Origin: Linnemannia elongata
Lineage: Eukaryota > Mortierellomycota > Mortierellomycetes > Mortierellales > Mortierellaceae
Assembly (NCBI GenBank): GCA_036320915.1
Contig: JAXBDG010000011.1
Location: 828,501-892,500, forward strand
DNA length: 64,000 nt
Direction of reading: 5' to 3'
Shown piece after piece: positions 32,279 through 49,400 of this stretch; position 1 is the first letter of the stretch, and each line of letters begins with the position of its first letter. The notes beneath the pieces were generated by a model that saw nothing but the letters and a program-made list of their open reading frames with translations, did no database searches and was not told where the DNA came from. A program made the position numbers and the translations under genes.

Positions 32279-35200
32279 ATGGCCGACATGGACGCTGACG
32301 ACTTTGAGAACTTTGAATTCATCGACTACACGACCTCAGGACCATGGGAAAAGTTCATCATCCAGATTGAGTCCTGTCTCAAACAGTGGGGCCTCGTCCA
32401 CAACAGTTATGGCGTCTTCAACCCCAAACGCATGCCCGCCACCGAAGACAATATGGATTTGGACCAGGAACTCGCACTGGCCCTTCACGACGATAACACC
32501 CGACTAACCCCTCTCTCGCCACCACCAAAGAACGCTTCGCCCCCATCGTCCTCCTCCTCGCCGTCTTCGCCGTCAAACGAGGCAGGCGCTACGGACAGTG
32601 TCGCCAAACAAACCTCTTCCCTCTCCAACGTCTACCAACACGACTCGACTGTCACCCTCGATGGCGACAGTTACACGCTCTCCTACCGATACCACCCTGC
32701 CAAAGCCAGAATCGCCTCTGGCATCGAACGAGTAGACCTTGACTTCCTCCCCACGACTCTTGAGGGCTTTGAGCACCATAATCTGCATCGCTGGACGGGG
32801 CTTACTCATATCCTTGTCTTGTCACCGGCACCAGACTCTACCTCCCATATCATCGACCTCGGTCGCGCCAAACTCCTCCAGTCGTCCTTTGCCATCGCTT
32901 TTCAGAACACGGGCTGCAACATTCCAGTCTTCGTACCGACGGGACAGGTCCGGAATAGGACCTACACGGGCATCTCGATCCGACCGCAGCACTTGCATGC
33001 ACGAGAAGCTGAACTGGGACTTGAAGAGTTGGCGGAGGACCAGGCGATCGAAGTGCGCTTCAACACACTCTTGGTTCCTTATCCACCGGCGCAGTACACC
33101 GACTTGGCAGGGATTCTAGAGTTATTCATCGAGCGGATGGGCATTGACGACGACTATGCTGACATGGGCGATGATGACAACGGCAGTCAAGGAGGGTACA
33201 GCCAGCAGCTCAAAGAACAGATATTTGTCTCTGCCCTCTTCAGCTATCAACTCGATAACTGGTACGACGAGGACTGGAGGCAGTGGGCTGACAAGGCCGA
33301 CGATACCACCGCAAGGCCAAAAGAGCACCTTCCAAATCTGCCTTTCGGACCAGTGCAAGATCCTTTGAAGTCAATACAACTCGTGGCGCGATTCGGTAAT
33401 TATATTCGTGGCCAATTGCACCTCATCGTTGCAAAATTGGCTGTTTTGAATGGCAAGCTAATATGTGCTTTATCAATTAGCATCGGCTCCGAGTACGGTT
33501 TATCTGGACACCAAAGACCTGACTGACATGGACGCCAGCCAAGCCAACATCTGGATCCTCAAAGCAATCTTCAAGCCAGATGACTACGGACTGTTGAGCG
33601 TGATCCTCGAGGATGCAATTTCGTCATGGAGCGCCGAGGTGACGAGTCTGTTGGAAGCTAATAAGGATCTGGAGTCGGACAAGGACCAGGGGTCTTACAC
33701 GTCACTTTTACGGAAAGGAGCACGACTAATCCAAGGAACGATCGCTATGGTTGATGCGAATGATGTGGAGAATATCATCGACGACCTGTGCTCAACACCA
33801 TCTCCATCGGCATCACCAATTCCCGCCACTTCACAGCCATCACAACGATATCGCACTCTTTCTCAAGGAAGTATCGGTCGGATTGTTACTGCGGCAGAGC
33901 TCGGTCTTCACTTTAGACGCGCGACCACGGTGCCCTACAACTCCTTCCTCTGGAAGATGCTCCGCCATTTGATCGACGTGATATCTCCCAACTCTCACAT
34001 CTCCTATCCTACGTCGTTTATGGGATTTACCAAGGCCGTCTGGTCAGATCTCTTGTTACAGTTCGAAGAATACTGGAAGCGCAAGGAAATGATACCCTTG
34101 ATTGATATGTTTGGCGGGGTGACTGACGAGTCCGATGATGAGAGCTCAGGAACGCCGACTAAGACTGTATTCATCGATTTCCGGTTCAACCTGCTGCACC
34201 AAAAGCTCACTATGATCAACTGCTGTATCGCTCGGGAACTTGCTCGCCGACAAGACGACCCATCGCCATCACCGTCATCTCCAACACTGACATCTCCTTC
34301 AATTACTGGCAACGCTTCTGAGGAATCGAGGCCTGTTCTGCCGAAGGAGCCGCCAGAAGCAAGACGGACTTCCTTGTTAGGATCACCGGAACCTGAAGAT
34401 GACACAGCAAACGATACAATTGCAGACGACAAAGCACCTGTTGACTCCAGTAGCAATACCAGTAGTGTTGAGGAAAAACAGGAGGCGCAGGTGAGAGCGA
34501 TGGGTGCAATTGATCTCAACGCAAGCAATAACTCACCAGAGATGACCAAAGCCACCTCACCAGTCGTGAATCAAGGCAAAGGCGGTCTAAAGCCTTATAA
34601 AGATCTCAAGATACTTGCGACAGGAGAGCCACTTATGATCCCAAAGCTTCAGGTAGGCATACTTCCTAACTGGATCAGTCATATTTCATGATCTCTCTTA
34701 GAGATGTTTTGTTCGATGGCACATTACTGACCTGATCAACTTCATCATGTTCTAGGAGCAGGGCCATATGACGGAAGATATGATCCAAGACCAAGAAGAC
34801 TTGTTTGAGAACCTGGGGTCTTCAGCTGATGCCGCTAAGACAAGAGCAGAGTTGCAATCGGCGCAGCTTATCTCAGGTAAGATACATATGCATATTGTTG
34901 CGAGCATGACATGTCTATGTATCTAATTCACAGCAAAATGCTAACCTTCAGTCTTTTGTCCTTGATAGATATGGGAGCCTTCAAGGCGGCGAACCCGGGA
35001 TGCACTATTGGAGACTTCATCCGGTGGCACTCCCCCAAAGACTGGGATGAAAAGAAAGGCCAGATGAGCGCTCGTATGGCAGACAGCGGCAACTTCTGGC
35101 AGGAGCTCTGGGAGGTGAGTAGCATTCCAAAGTGTTTTCTTGTGGTCAATGCTGGGGTAGACAAGCGGACGTGTTCTGACCCTATGTTGTTATATCTGTA

Positions 35201-36094
35201 ACGTTATAGAAATCTGAAGCGCTCCCGGCCAGCAAGCAAAAGCCACTATTCGACCACGACTACCAGGCAGAGAAGGCCTTGTCCTATTTGAAGGGCCTGT
35301 CCAGCAGCCAGATCTTTGTTCAGTAAGCCCTTTTTCTACATTAGGAGGTTCAGTAGTGAGGAATGTGACCAGAGTTGAGTTCTGATATGCTTTGTACTCG
35401 TTATTTTCGCCGCTTAGGTTGTTACCATCAATATGCTTGCTCGCGTACGACGCTCTGGTCTCGCATCCAGTTTCAACGATCAGCCCACAAGCGGCCAAAG
35501 CCATCCAGGAACTTGCGCAAGTATTGACCGATTTCCCTTGGGACCAGCTTTCAGCATCTGAGAAGAGCTTGGATTTAAAGCCAGTCATTGCAAAGTTCAA
35601 GCAAGTCGAGCAGACTGTTGGCCATGTTGTTTCGCTCCTTCGAAAGGTACTTAACAACAGCTGTTTGTGATGCCGAAAGACCATTAACTTTTGAAGTGAT
35701 ATATTGCTGTGGAGTACTTTTTTAACATTGACGATTTTATGTGATTTTGCAGTTCCCCGGACAGTTCAGCTTGGTGGAGCGAATATTGAAGGACTCTGAA
35801 TCGGTTGTGGAGGATGGCACTGAACGCGACTGTGTCTTTACCGTGTTTTCTGCCGGGGGATTCACAAAGACTGTATTCCCAAAGCCAACCTGCCGTGAGT
35901 TTGTGATGGAGACATTTGACCCAGTGTCATCGCCTTCATCTTCCTTCGTTGGCGCTCCAGGACCGACATTTGTGGCACCGGACGATCTGACGGGATGGGA
36001 TGCACGGCCGCTTCAAAGACGCATGTATGCATGCTACAAGGACTCTGAGGTGCGGATTGTTGAAGCTATCGCCAAAGACGGGATGTTTATGTAG
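32279..36094 (+). CDS. RAB3GAP1: Rab3 GTPase-activating protein catalytic subunit (RAB3GAP1)
   Basis: Seven exons, 32279-33395, 33481-34652, 34756-34876, 34969-35114, 35210-35322, 35418-35646 and 35753-36094, sum to 1079 residues. The N-terminus EFIDYTTSGPWEKFIIQIE and the segments LHRWTGLTHILVL, DPLKSIQLVARFASAPSTV and VPYNSFLWKMLRHLIDV match the family. The most conserved block is DMGAFKAANPGCTIGDFIRW plus HSPKDW, followed by the MSARM stretch; the Arg in FIRWHSPKDW is the likely catalytic arginine region. The C-terminus PLQRRMYACYKDSEVRIVEA also fits. In animals it pairs with RAB3GAP2, acts as a GAP for Rab3 and GEF for Rab18, and modulates autophagy. Low-complexity inserts occur near residues 75-110 and 665-745. 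It follows TRAPPC10 in the same direction. No RAB3GAP2 is in the window. Confidence 0.92.
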
Positions 36095-37271
36095 CGTTGT
36101 TGTTGTTTGTAATAGTATGCTTGAAAGAAGTACACATTTCCATCGAACATTTGCGGATCTTGACAGGATTTGATGTGGGATGAAGGAAGGATGTTGGCAG
36201 CTGTGCTCACAACGACGCCACCAACGCGATTAATTTTCGAGCCGACTAGATGAGTTTTGATGCGGAGTCAGAGATCCGGTATGGATGAATACCGTCTCAA
36301 TTATCATCATGGGGTGATTCAGCGACCTCGGTGTTGATAAGAGGGCTTTGTTTTTGAGTAGGGTTGGGATCCACTCATCGTCCATCCTTTCACTCTTGCC
36401 GCCATTTGAGTCCAACTGTCGATATCTATATCCCGAGAAATAGTGGGACTGGAGTAATAGACAAGGTCGAATTATTTCAAAACAAGAACCCTTCGCGTGA
36501 TGAGACACACAAAGGGGCATGATTGTGACAACTTTATTCGCGTTCATTCTTTCGAACAAATTTAAACCACAGAAAACGATAAAAAATAAATTAGTTCAGG
36601 TCGGATGGCGTCGTGGCTTGCATGCCAGTTCTCTTTTCTAGGGAAAGTCACTTACACTAGAATCTTCGTCTGAAACTTGTCCTTTTCTCCTTTGCAAAAT
36701 AGTAGTTGAGCACGTATATGTTTAAGTGCCATTGACCTGCATTTGAAAAAAAAAAAAAAAATAGGGAAGGTGATGCCAGGGTAGTTAGTGAAGTTTCTTT
36801 TGTTCATTTTGCAAGTCTCAAACATGCGACTCACATGTGGCGGCGCCAAATGTTGTCTTGTGTGCCATTCTTTTTCTCATCAGTATGTGTGATCAGCAGG
36901 TAGAAGAGAGACCTGGCTATTGAGGATGGTGGGAAGAAGTGAAAAACAACGGATTCAGCTCCTACTATATCTCGGTTTACGCTTTGTTCCTTTGTTCCTT
37001 TTTTTTTTTTTTTTTTTTTAATATGCCTGTCTTTTCTACTCTTGTGGTTCAAAACATTTGCTAGCTTGGGCTTCATTTCCATTGTAGTAAGAGTTGAGTA
37101 TATTTTTTTTTGAACCAAGACGAGGGTGAGGATGTCGAGGAAGCGAGGACGGTAGTGAAAGCGCAAACGTGAAAAACCCTAGTATGACATCGAACAAAAG
37201 GACAGACAAGTTTTGAAGAGAGGGGCGACATGGGCAACCATGGGACACATCAGCAAAGACGCGGGACAAAT
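36095..37271. other. Intergenic region with homopolymer runs, no gene recognised
   Basis: About 1.2 kb after RAB3GAP1. It contains an A15 run near 36748 and a T-run near 37000-37019, and AT-rich stretches. Open frames on the minus strand (36230-36559, 36831-37166, 37036-37326) share no recognisable domain. Part may be the 3' UTR, or additional 3' exons, of the small minus-strand gene at 37442. Confidence 0.5.
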
Positions 37272-37442
37272 TTAAAAGGTGATGAAAGCTTTCATTGGCA
37301 TGGCCATAATAGATCGTACCATCCACATCAGAAGCGAAACAGCGATGTATAAAGAGAGGGCGAATGGCAATTGTCGATATCTGTTGAAAGGGTCTTGGTT
37401 CTTGTAGCTATCGAGGATTCGCTTCGCGTTCTTGACAACCAT
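37272..37442 (-). CDS. Possible 56-residue single-helix membrane microprotein
   Basis: Open frame of 57 codons from ATG 37442 to TAA 37272. It starts MVVKNAKRILDSYKNQDPF, continues NRYRQLPFAL and a hydrophobic helix SLYIAVSLLMWMV, then a short tail with VRSIMAM. A basic N-terminus, an aromatic/proline hinge and one membrane helix give a layout like small mitochondrial inner-membrane assembly proteins (the FxxYRxLPF pattern recalls animal SMIM4/UQCC5, from memory and weak). A C/T-rich, CAAAACCAACC-like leader precedes the ATG, and only 264 nt separate it from the stop of the MYST gene upstream. A donor-like GTACGA follows codon ATG (M41), so the C-terminus could be spliced differently. The function is unknown, and it may not be a gene. 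Confidence 0.4.
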   Translation of the reverse strand: MVVKNAKRILDSYKNQDPFNRYRQLPFALSLYIAVSLLMWMVRSIMAMPMKAFITF

Positions 37443-37706
37443 GGTTCTTGGACCTCGGTTGTGTTCGGCGAGGGTTGGTTTTGGAAGTGAGAAGTGGAGT
37501 GAGGCGAGGACCTTTTTCTAACCACACAAGAACGTGATGAGTGGTTACATTTTAAATGTAAAAAGTGTACTTTGAGCACTATTCATAGAACGGTTGCCCT
37601 TTGCAGAAAAATAAAGGCAGGAATTGATGTGCTTGAAATGTTGTTGGTTGGGTGTGTATATTGTACATGTACGATTAACTAGTTATCGATTAGGAGCCTC
37701 GGGACA

Positions 37707-42960
<5,254 letters not shown>

Positions 42961-43216
42961 CCAGCAAGGATGCTGACAAGTCACGTGGATGATCTCCCTT
43001 CCCCAAGCCACTTGTTCTTTCTGCTAACTCGATTCATTGGCGACAAGAAAAAAGCCAAAAAAAAAAAAAAAAAAAAATAACTGCGCCCAAAGAACTTCAT
43101 CCTAACTTGCATGCATGCTCGTGTTGAATAAAACGTTTATTGGGAATAGTAATAGATATGTAAAAAAAAAATGGCTTAACATATGAACATGGAACGACAG
43201 CGCCACCCTCGTTCGC

Positions 43217-44600
43217 TTATCCCTGCCTAATGATTCGCAGGTTGGATGGTACATTGACGATGGTCTCGCCCTTGAACCCCTCCCTCAATGGGTTCAAGGA
43301 ATGAGGAACTGGTGGGTCGTAGATCTCGTTGAGAATAGCTGCCATACGGACACCACTCATCGCAATCAGCTTCTGGACCAGGTAGTTGTTCTTTTCACCG
43401 GTGACTCCCTCAAAATACTCGCCAGAGTAATCGCGCAGGGAGTCATAGTCCTTCCAAACAAACGAGCAATCCAGCTGGTTCATGTCCCTCGCCCATTCCA
43501 TTGGACAAAGTTTGGTGATCAGCTTGGTGGACTCGGACCATGGGTTGTCGCCTTGATTCTTCTCGGGGTCGCAGTAAGTCCAGTTACTTGCTTCGGGTAG
43601 CCAAACATTGCTGGTCATGTTGACCATGTCATCCAGATATGCCTTGGGGTTGTTGTCGAATCTGTCTTTGATGTCTTTCTGTAAACGATGACATAGGAAG
43701 CATGTGTATGTGTGATGTGAGTGACCAGTGATATTAATTTCAAATAAGCTCCGAAAAAACACGGATCGTTTTTTTTGTTTTTTTGCAAGGGAACTTACCA
43801 AGATCAGCTGTCCATCCCAGATACGGTGAAGACTCGTCTTGGCTCTGCCCCACTTGGCCGGCGCATCATTACCACCGCGCTCCTTCCCAGAGGCGTGAAG
43901 GGGTTGGTGAACGTCACCCATAAAATGGACAAAGAACCGCAACGCATCCTCGCGAGTCGACTTGTCTTCTGGTGTGGTGGGCTCAGCAAGCTTGTACTGC
44001 AACAGCTGCGACGTCATGTTGAAGAGACCATTGACGACATCGTGTCCCGAGTATACATACTCAAACTTGCAGCTCTCTGGAGGGTTGTCTCCTGGTGTAT
44101 TGACATAATGGAAAATCGAAGCCCATCTAATATACAATTGTGGATACAAGCAATTAGTTGATTAGCATTCCGTCTGGTGAAGAGTTCATAAACCCTCTGC
44201 TTTTTTCCTTCATTACGTTGCTCGTATGTGGCAAGTTTGTGTGGTGAGTTACCGGTACTTGGCTTGCCCCTTGATGGTGTCGGGCCATGGTGCTGCCTTG
44301 GAGAGAAGACCGTCGTAATAGGGCGACAGAATATCCTTGACCTGTCTTGCTGTCTCGGGTGTCAAGAAGAGTTGTGCGACTTGACCGGTCAACGTGTGGC
44401 CTGAACATACAAGAGGATTAAGTCAAAGTAAGAGACTTATCAGGAATTGTTCACACGGTGGTGGTGGAGAATGCAGGTCAAGCAGTGAGTTCATAAATAG
44501 TGCATATGGCGTTCATACCCAAGATGCCGTATCCATGGACACTGTTGACGCTGAGCAACGAGAGAGAGGCTGCAGCGATCAAGGTTGAAGAGAAACGCAT
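43217..44600 (-). CDS. Secreted S1/P1-type nuclease
   Basis: Four exons, 44600-44519, 44400-44253, 44126-43799 and 43678-43217, give 339 residues. A signal peptide covers about residues 1-23 (MRFSSTLIAAASLSLLSVNS). The mature chain starts YGILGHTLTGQVAQ. Later motifs are WASIFHYVNTP, CKFEY, the zinc-binding FVHFMGDVHQPLHA and GGND segments, and LHRIWDGQLI. The family is trinuclear-zinc nucleases that cut single-stranded DNA/RNA and remove 3' phosphates, secreted for phosphate and nucleotide scavenging. The canonical mature N-terminal Trp, whose main chain binds zinc in nuclease P1, is Tyr24 here. NMT/NWT sites suggest N-glycosylation. It lies in the same direction as the MYST and NDPK genes but with separate spacers. 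Confidence 0.92.
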
Positions 44601-45381
44601 CGTTTGTCGAGGAGTGTAAAGGTTCAATTGAGTCTATCGTGTATGGTATGTGATCCTTTTTGTTGCTTGGTGCAGGTATTGTGAATAAAAAGTGAAGAGT
44701 GAAGAATGGAGAAGCGGAGTATGGGGCAAAAGTGGAGAAGGAGGCTTTTCGAATGAGACAGGTGGTGAATGAAGGTGTTGTGGGGATGGAGTGGAAAAAA
44801 GAAAAAGAGAAGGCTAAAGCAATGAAGAAAGAAAGGAAGAAAGGAAGAAAGAAAAGGACGAGAATAAACTGAGCAGCAGAGGAAGGAGTCAGGCGGTAGA
44901 GAAACAAGAAGGGACAGTGTGGTTGTCTCTACTCTTTCCTTCTCTCCCTCTCTCTGTTGCCATTAGCCGCACTCCATGAATATCAATCAATACAACGCCA
45001 ATCATGCATGATTTATGGCACTTCGCTTTTCGCCCTACGCTCCCTGACTCTGGAACGTCCTCGTTCCCTCCCTTGGAGTGTGCAACGGCACAAATAACCT
45101 CCAAGCCTGGACTCAAAATCATCTCAGTGCTCTGCGGACCCTCAAATCGGTCGGTGTCTAACAATCACGTTGGGCTGTTGCAGGATCCCTGTGGGCACAC
45201 TCAAAAAACAAACAATAAGTAAGTGGTAGGAGTCGCAAGTAAAAGCACAAAAAAAAAAGACCGAATCCATGTTCTCTCGCAGTTTATTCACGTCGCTTGA
45301 ACTGGGCGTGCAGTTCATATATTGTTGTTGCTCAAAGTTGGATAGTTGCTTTCGATTCCAGTCAATGAAAGGGTGACGCCC
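44601..45381. other. Intergenic region between S1/P1 nuclease and NDPK genes
   Basis: About 0.78 kb, tandem arrangement (both genes minus strand). It holds the nuclease leader, G/A-rich on the plus strand (44680-44870), and the NDPK 3' flank with TTTATT near 45281 (AATAAA in gene sense). No additional gene was recognised. Confidence 0.55.
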
Positions 45382-46231
45382 TCACAGCCTGTATTGTTCC
45401 TTTTGGTCCTTCTGCCACTTGTCCATGTCAAACTCGGGAAAGAAGAATCCAATTTCTTTCGTTGCTGTATCGACCGCGTCTGCAAATAGAAACGAGAATT
45501 GAAAAATTCCAGGAAAGAAGTTTAAAAAAAAAGAGCAATAAGGAGTCAGGTAACCAGTGGTTTTAGTCTTTTTTCGTCGAGCTACAAACAATGTCATACG
45601 ACCTGTCATCTGTAATAGAGTGCAGGTTCGCATTCGTTATTACCTGAGCCATGGAACGAGTTCCTGGTATCCGTCATTCCGTACAGTGACCGAAGGGTAT
45701 CAGGGGCATTGATTCGGGCACTATCGTCAAACCATTAGAAAAGACACAGATCAGGGCAAAGCTTAGGAAGTAACAACTTTCATAGATCCAGATCCGTCGT
45801 GTGATCAAGCTGACTTACCGCGGAGGGTGTGTAGGTCCAATCAGGGCTCTCCAGCCAAGGATAGCATCGGGCTTCTCTAGAATCAACGCATGAAAATGTC
45901 CACTTCAAACAAACAGAAAAAAAAAACCCCAAATCGTGCAGGATCAGCGATCTATGAACATAGTACCAGTGCGTGATATCCTGCCCATGTACTGGGTCTT
46001 TGGCTATTACCTGGTCATGTAGCCACATAACCGCTCAAAGAAAAACTTTCCGCGGTGTTCGCCGTAGAAGGCCTCTGCATCGCTCTTTGACCAAAGGAGG
46101 GTCTTGTGGGCGACAATGTTGAAGTCGTTCTGTTGAATGTGAGAAAAGACCTTGTTGACCTTGGTGCTGTTTGCAGTCAGGTCCGGCTTGAGCAATGCCA
46201 AGGTCAACTGTGTCAATGGGCGAGGCGGCAT
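45382..46231 (-). CDS. Nucleoside diphosphate kinase, NME6-like
   Basis: Four exons, 46231-46011, 45902-45819, 45720-45644 and 45479-45382, give 159 residues with matched phases. Motifs: TLALLKPDL near the start, the YGEHRGKFFFERLCGYMTSG segment, ALILEKPDAILGWRALIGPT, ARINAPDTLRSLYG, and NSFHGSD with the phospho-accepting His near residue 125, then EIGFFFPEF. NDPKs transfer the gamma phosphate between NTPs and NDPs. The non-canonical spacing (KTLLWSKSDAEAFYGEH and PTHPP in place of the usual Kpn-loop sequence) and the FFFPEF ending resemble the NME6/group II branch rather than the housekeeping enzyme. NME6 in animals is mitochondrial; no clear presequence is seen here. It is transcribed divergently from the FIRRM-like gene. 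Confidence 0.88.
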
Positions 46232-46460
46232 GATGTGAATGAGAGTCGTAGGCGTGAGGACTGGAGATCGGGAGCAAGGCACAGGTAGACTGCAACAAAA
46301 GTCTAGAGAAAACGTACTTGAGGAATTGACAGCGGGACTGTCTTTCAAAATTGATGGCAACTGAGGCCCAAACACTCAGGGACTTGGGGCAAAGGTCAGT
46401 ACGACTGTTCCTTCCATCCTTCTACCTCACTCTCACTACGCATTCGCGTCAAGAACGACC
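46232..46460. promoter_or_regulatory. Compact bidirectional promoter
   Basis: Only 229 nt separate the NDPK ATG (minus) from the FIRRM-like ATG (plus), so the two genes must share promoter elements. An upstream ATG at 46354 on the plus strand opens a frame that runs past the FIRRM-like ATG in another frame and could act as an overlapping uORF. Confidence 0.6.
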
Positions 46461-49400
46461 ATGGCCATGGAACAGGACAGGGTACACAGCGCTCCCCAAA
46501 AGTCTGTCCTCTCGCCTTTACTCTCTGATTTTCTCGGCCTCATTCGATCCAACAGCAACCCATCACGAAGCGACTCCTCCGTCGTCGACAGTTTGGTGGC
46601 GTTTCGGCAGAACACTCAAGCGCCACTCTCTCTCCAAGACCTGACCATCGCCTTTAGGAAGTCGTTACTCTGTAAGAACGCTATGTCTTCGACGATATAT
46701 GTCGTTTCATCTCTTGGCATCCCTTCAACGAAACTTACTTCTATTTTCCTTGACCTATTTAGATGCCCGCCCGTCAGCATTGCACACCAAAGTCTTCGTA
46801 ACGGACTGGCTGTCTGATTTGGTTAAGAGTTCGAGCCACACAAAAGCACCCACAGCGGTCATTCAGGAACTAGCAAAGGTATTCCCTACCGTTCGTGAAT
46901 TTGATCATGACAAGCTTTTCCTTATTATTTCGAAGACTGACTAGACTTTTTCTTACTCTAGGTGTCGGATCAGCTCAATCTCACCCGCCAAGAGACAGAG
47001 GAGTGGATGCCGGTAAGAACAGTCATTTGGCGACTTTGAAGAACGCATAATCATATAATAATTACCTCGACAGCTAATCCTTCGTTTTCTCATGCCTGCT
47101 ATTAGCTTCTAATCAGTCTCTGTAATCTCACTGACTCATGCCTGGGAGTTGTTCGAGGATTGACTCAGTCGGCGCTGGCATCATTCGTTGAGGATCAAGC
47201 CTGCATTATGTTGGCCTCTATTATTCTGGAAACGGGCACGCGAGTTTTTCGGGTATGAAGATTCCAGTCCTACATTAAATTACCGTGGCTCTACCAAGGT
47301 ATGACCTGTACTCACTCTTCGTACCTCTTTGTGACTGCAGCATCTCGATAGGAGTCAGGTTAAGAGGGCGCGTTCAGAAGGATACATGACATGGAACCAG
47401 CGGACGCTGGATATGACAAAGTCCTTTATGGAGTTCACAGAGCAGGTGCTCCAAATCAACGGCGTCAAGGAGCATGCTAGTGACATGGTCATTGCAGGTA
47501 TGGTTGCGGAGTAAATTGTCTGTGCCTGTGGATCGAGCCTCATGGCCACATTTCTAACCCACAAGGCAGTTTGCAATATGCTCCTTAGATATGCAGAGGA
47601 TGCGCGATCAGAGTACGTCTATTTGAACATTACATTCAAATCGATAGTACTGTTGGTACCCAACTGTGTCAAAGACCGGAACATTCGCCTCGAGGTAATC
47701 TACTAAAGAAGCCTTCACCCCGTACTATTGTTCGTGGTATCTACATGCTACTCTTTTCTAACACTGCCTGTCTATTGGCAATTAGAAATTGGCGGTTGTC
47801 CGACTTCTCTGTGATGGAGTTCATGGAACCATTTTGGATATGTACCGCACATGCGTCGACAACACAAAGGTGATCGACGGCTTCTTCAAGCGTCGGTGGA
47901 CACTGGCGCGGTTCTACATGGCCCATTTCAAGATGCTGGTGAGTTCTCTCTTCAAGGACATCTGCTCTGCAGGAGATGAAGCCGTAGCTTGCCGAGGTCT
48001 GTTACGCTACCTCTTGTTCTTTTTACGAGGGTAAGTCCTTGACCTGTCCGTGCAACTACCCGTAAATCTGCAGCGATAATTGCATTCGATTTGTATTCTT
48101 ATCAAGCTTTTTGGCATCTAGACGTGTTTGTTCGAATGAGGTGATCAGGAGAAAACACCCAGAGATCCAGTCTGAAATGATGAAGTTTGTCAACGTTGTG
48201 GAGGAAGTGATCGTCGCAGGAATTTTTTCGTCCCAGTCGGCACTCGATGAGGAGAAACGTGCGACCCTTCAAGAGTTTTCCACCTCACCTGGGCCTCGCG
48301 CAGTTTTCGACAATTCGGACGCCTTGACGGAGCAAGAATGGATTCTTGGCCGCCTCTACTTTCTCCTCAAAACAATCACGTTGTTTGACGAGTTCTCACC
48401 TGCACTCCAACTTCAGCTCTATCCAGTCGAAAAGAACTCAAACTATGGCTCTCCGTTCACAAGAATAGTCGAGTCGCTCCGGGCCTTGGACTTGCAAGAG
48501 TTCCTTCCTTTGGCAACCCAGGACGCTGATCAAGATTATGGAGATGTTTACACCCGAACTTTGACGGAACTCATTACATTTGCGCATTTGATCGATCCGC
48601 GACAGTTCGCAAAGTTGCAGATCGATATGATTGGCTTGGTGCTTGGCCCGACAGAACTATTGTCACTCCTAGCGGTCGATTGGTGGACTTGTATCTCGGC
48701 ACGGTTTGGTCAAAGTTTCACAACCAGTCAGGTCGTCGTACTCATGGAGTTGGTATGTACCTCGCGCGTTAATGTTCAGCCTATTTTGCTGACTGATAAT
48801 GTTTGAAGTCTGATGATCTAACTAGTGCATTAACATCTGTACTTGTAAAGCTTTCAACCTTGCCCATTGGACGATCAAGCCAAAAGGTGCGACTGCTCCT
48901 TTGCAGTATGCTTCCTCTACTCGACGAATCCTCTCAGGTATAAAGACTGTCCATTGAGTACTCAGCGATGTCTTTGTTGATGAGTAGCTCTTGTGCTAAC
49001 TGTAGGCTACTCTTCTCCGTGGGCAACGTAGGCAAATGTCGCCAATAGCTTGATGATACTTTTGGATCGAATGACGGACAACGAACAGTCGACGCTACTC
49101 AGCTGCTTCCCCTACGAGTGCCTCGGTGAATCGGTATGGACTGAAAACGCGGACGTCAGTTGTTAGATATAAATGTTTTCTCGTTCTAATCGCGTGTTTT
49201 TCTTAAACAATAGAGTATAGGGCCTCTTGTTGGGAAGTGTGCTGATGGGTGGAGAAATGCCGGCAATCTCTTGAGTGACGAACGACTCTTTCTTGAGGCT
49301 TTCTACACGCTGGTAAGTGAACGGTGCTTACAGAGCTGCTCTGTGATTGGGTGGTGCTCGCCCTAACTATCAAGTTTTGACCCCATTCGTTGTAAAATGT

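Noticed and set aside
37036..37326. Minus-strand open frame that could be a 3' exon of the 56-residue microprotein gene
   Set aside because: Possible acceptors after the GTACGA donor gave no convincing in-frame continuation, so the unspliced form was kept with low confidence.
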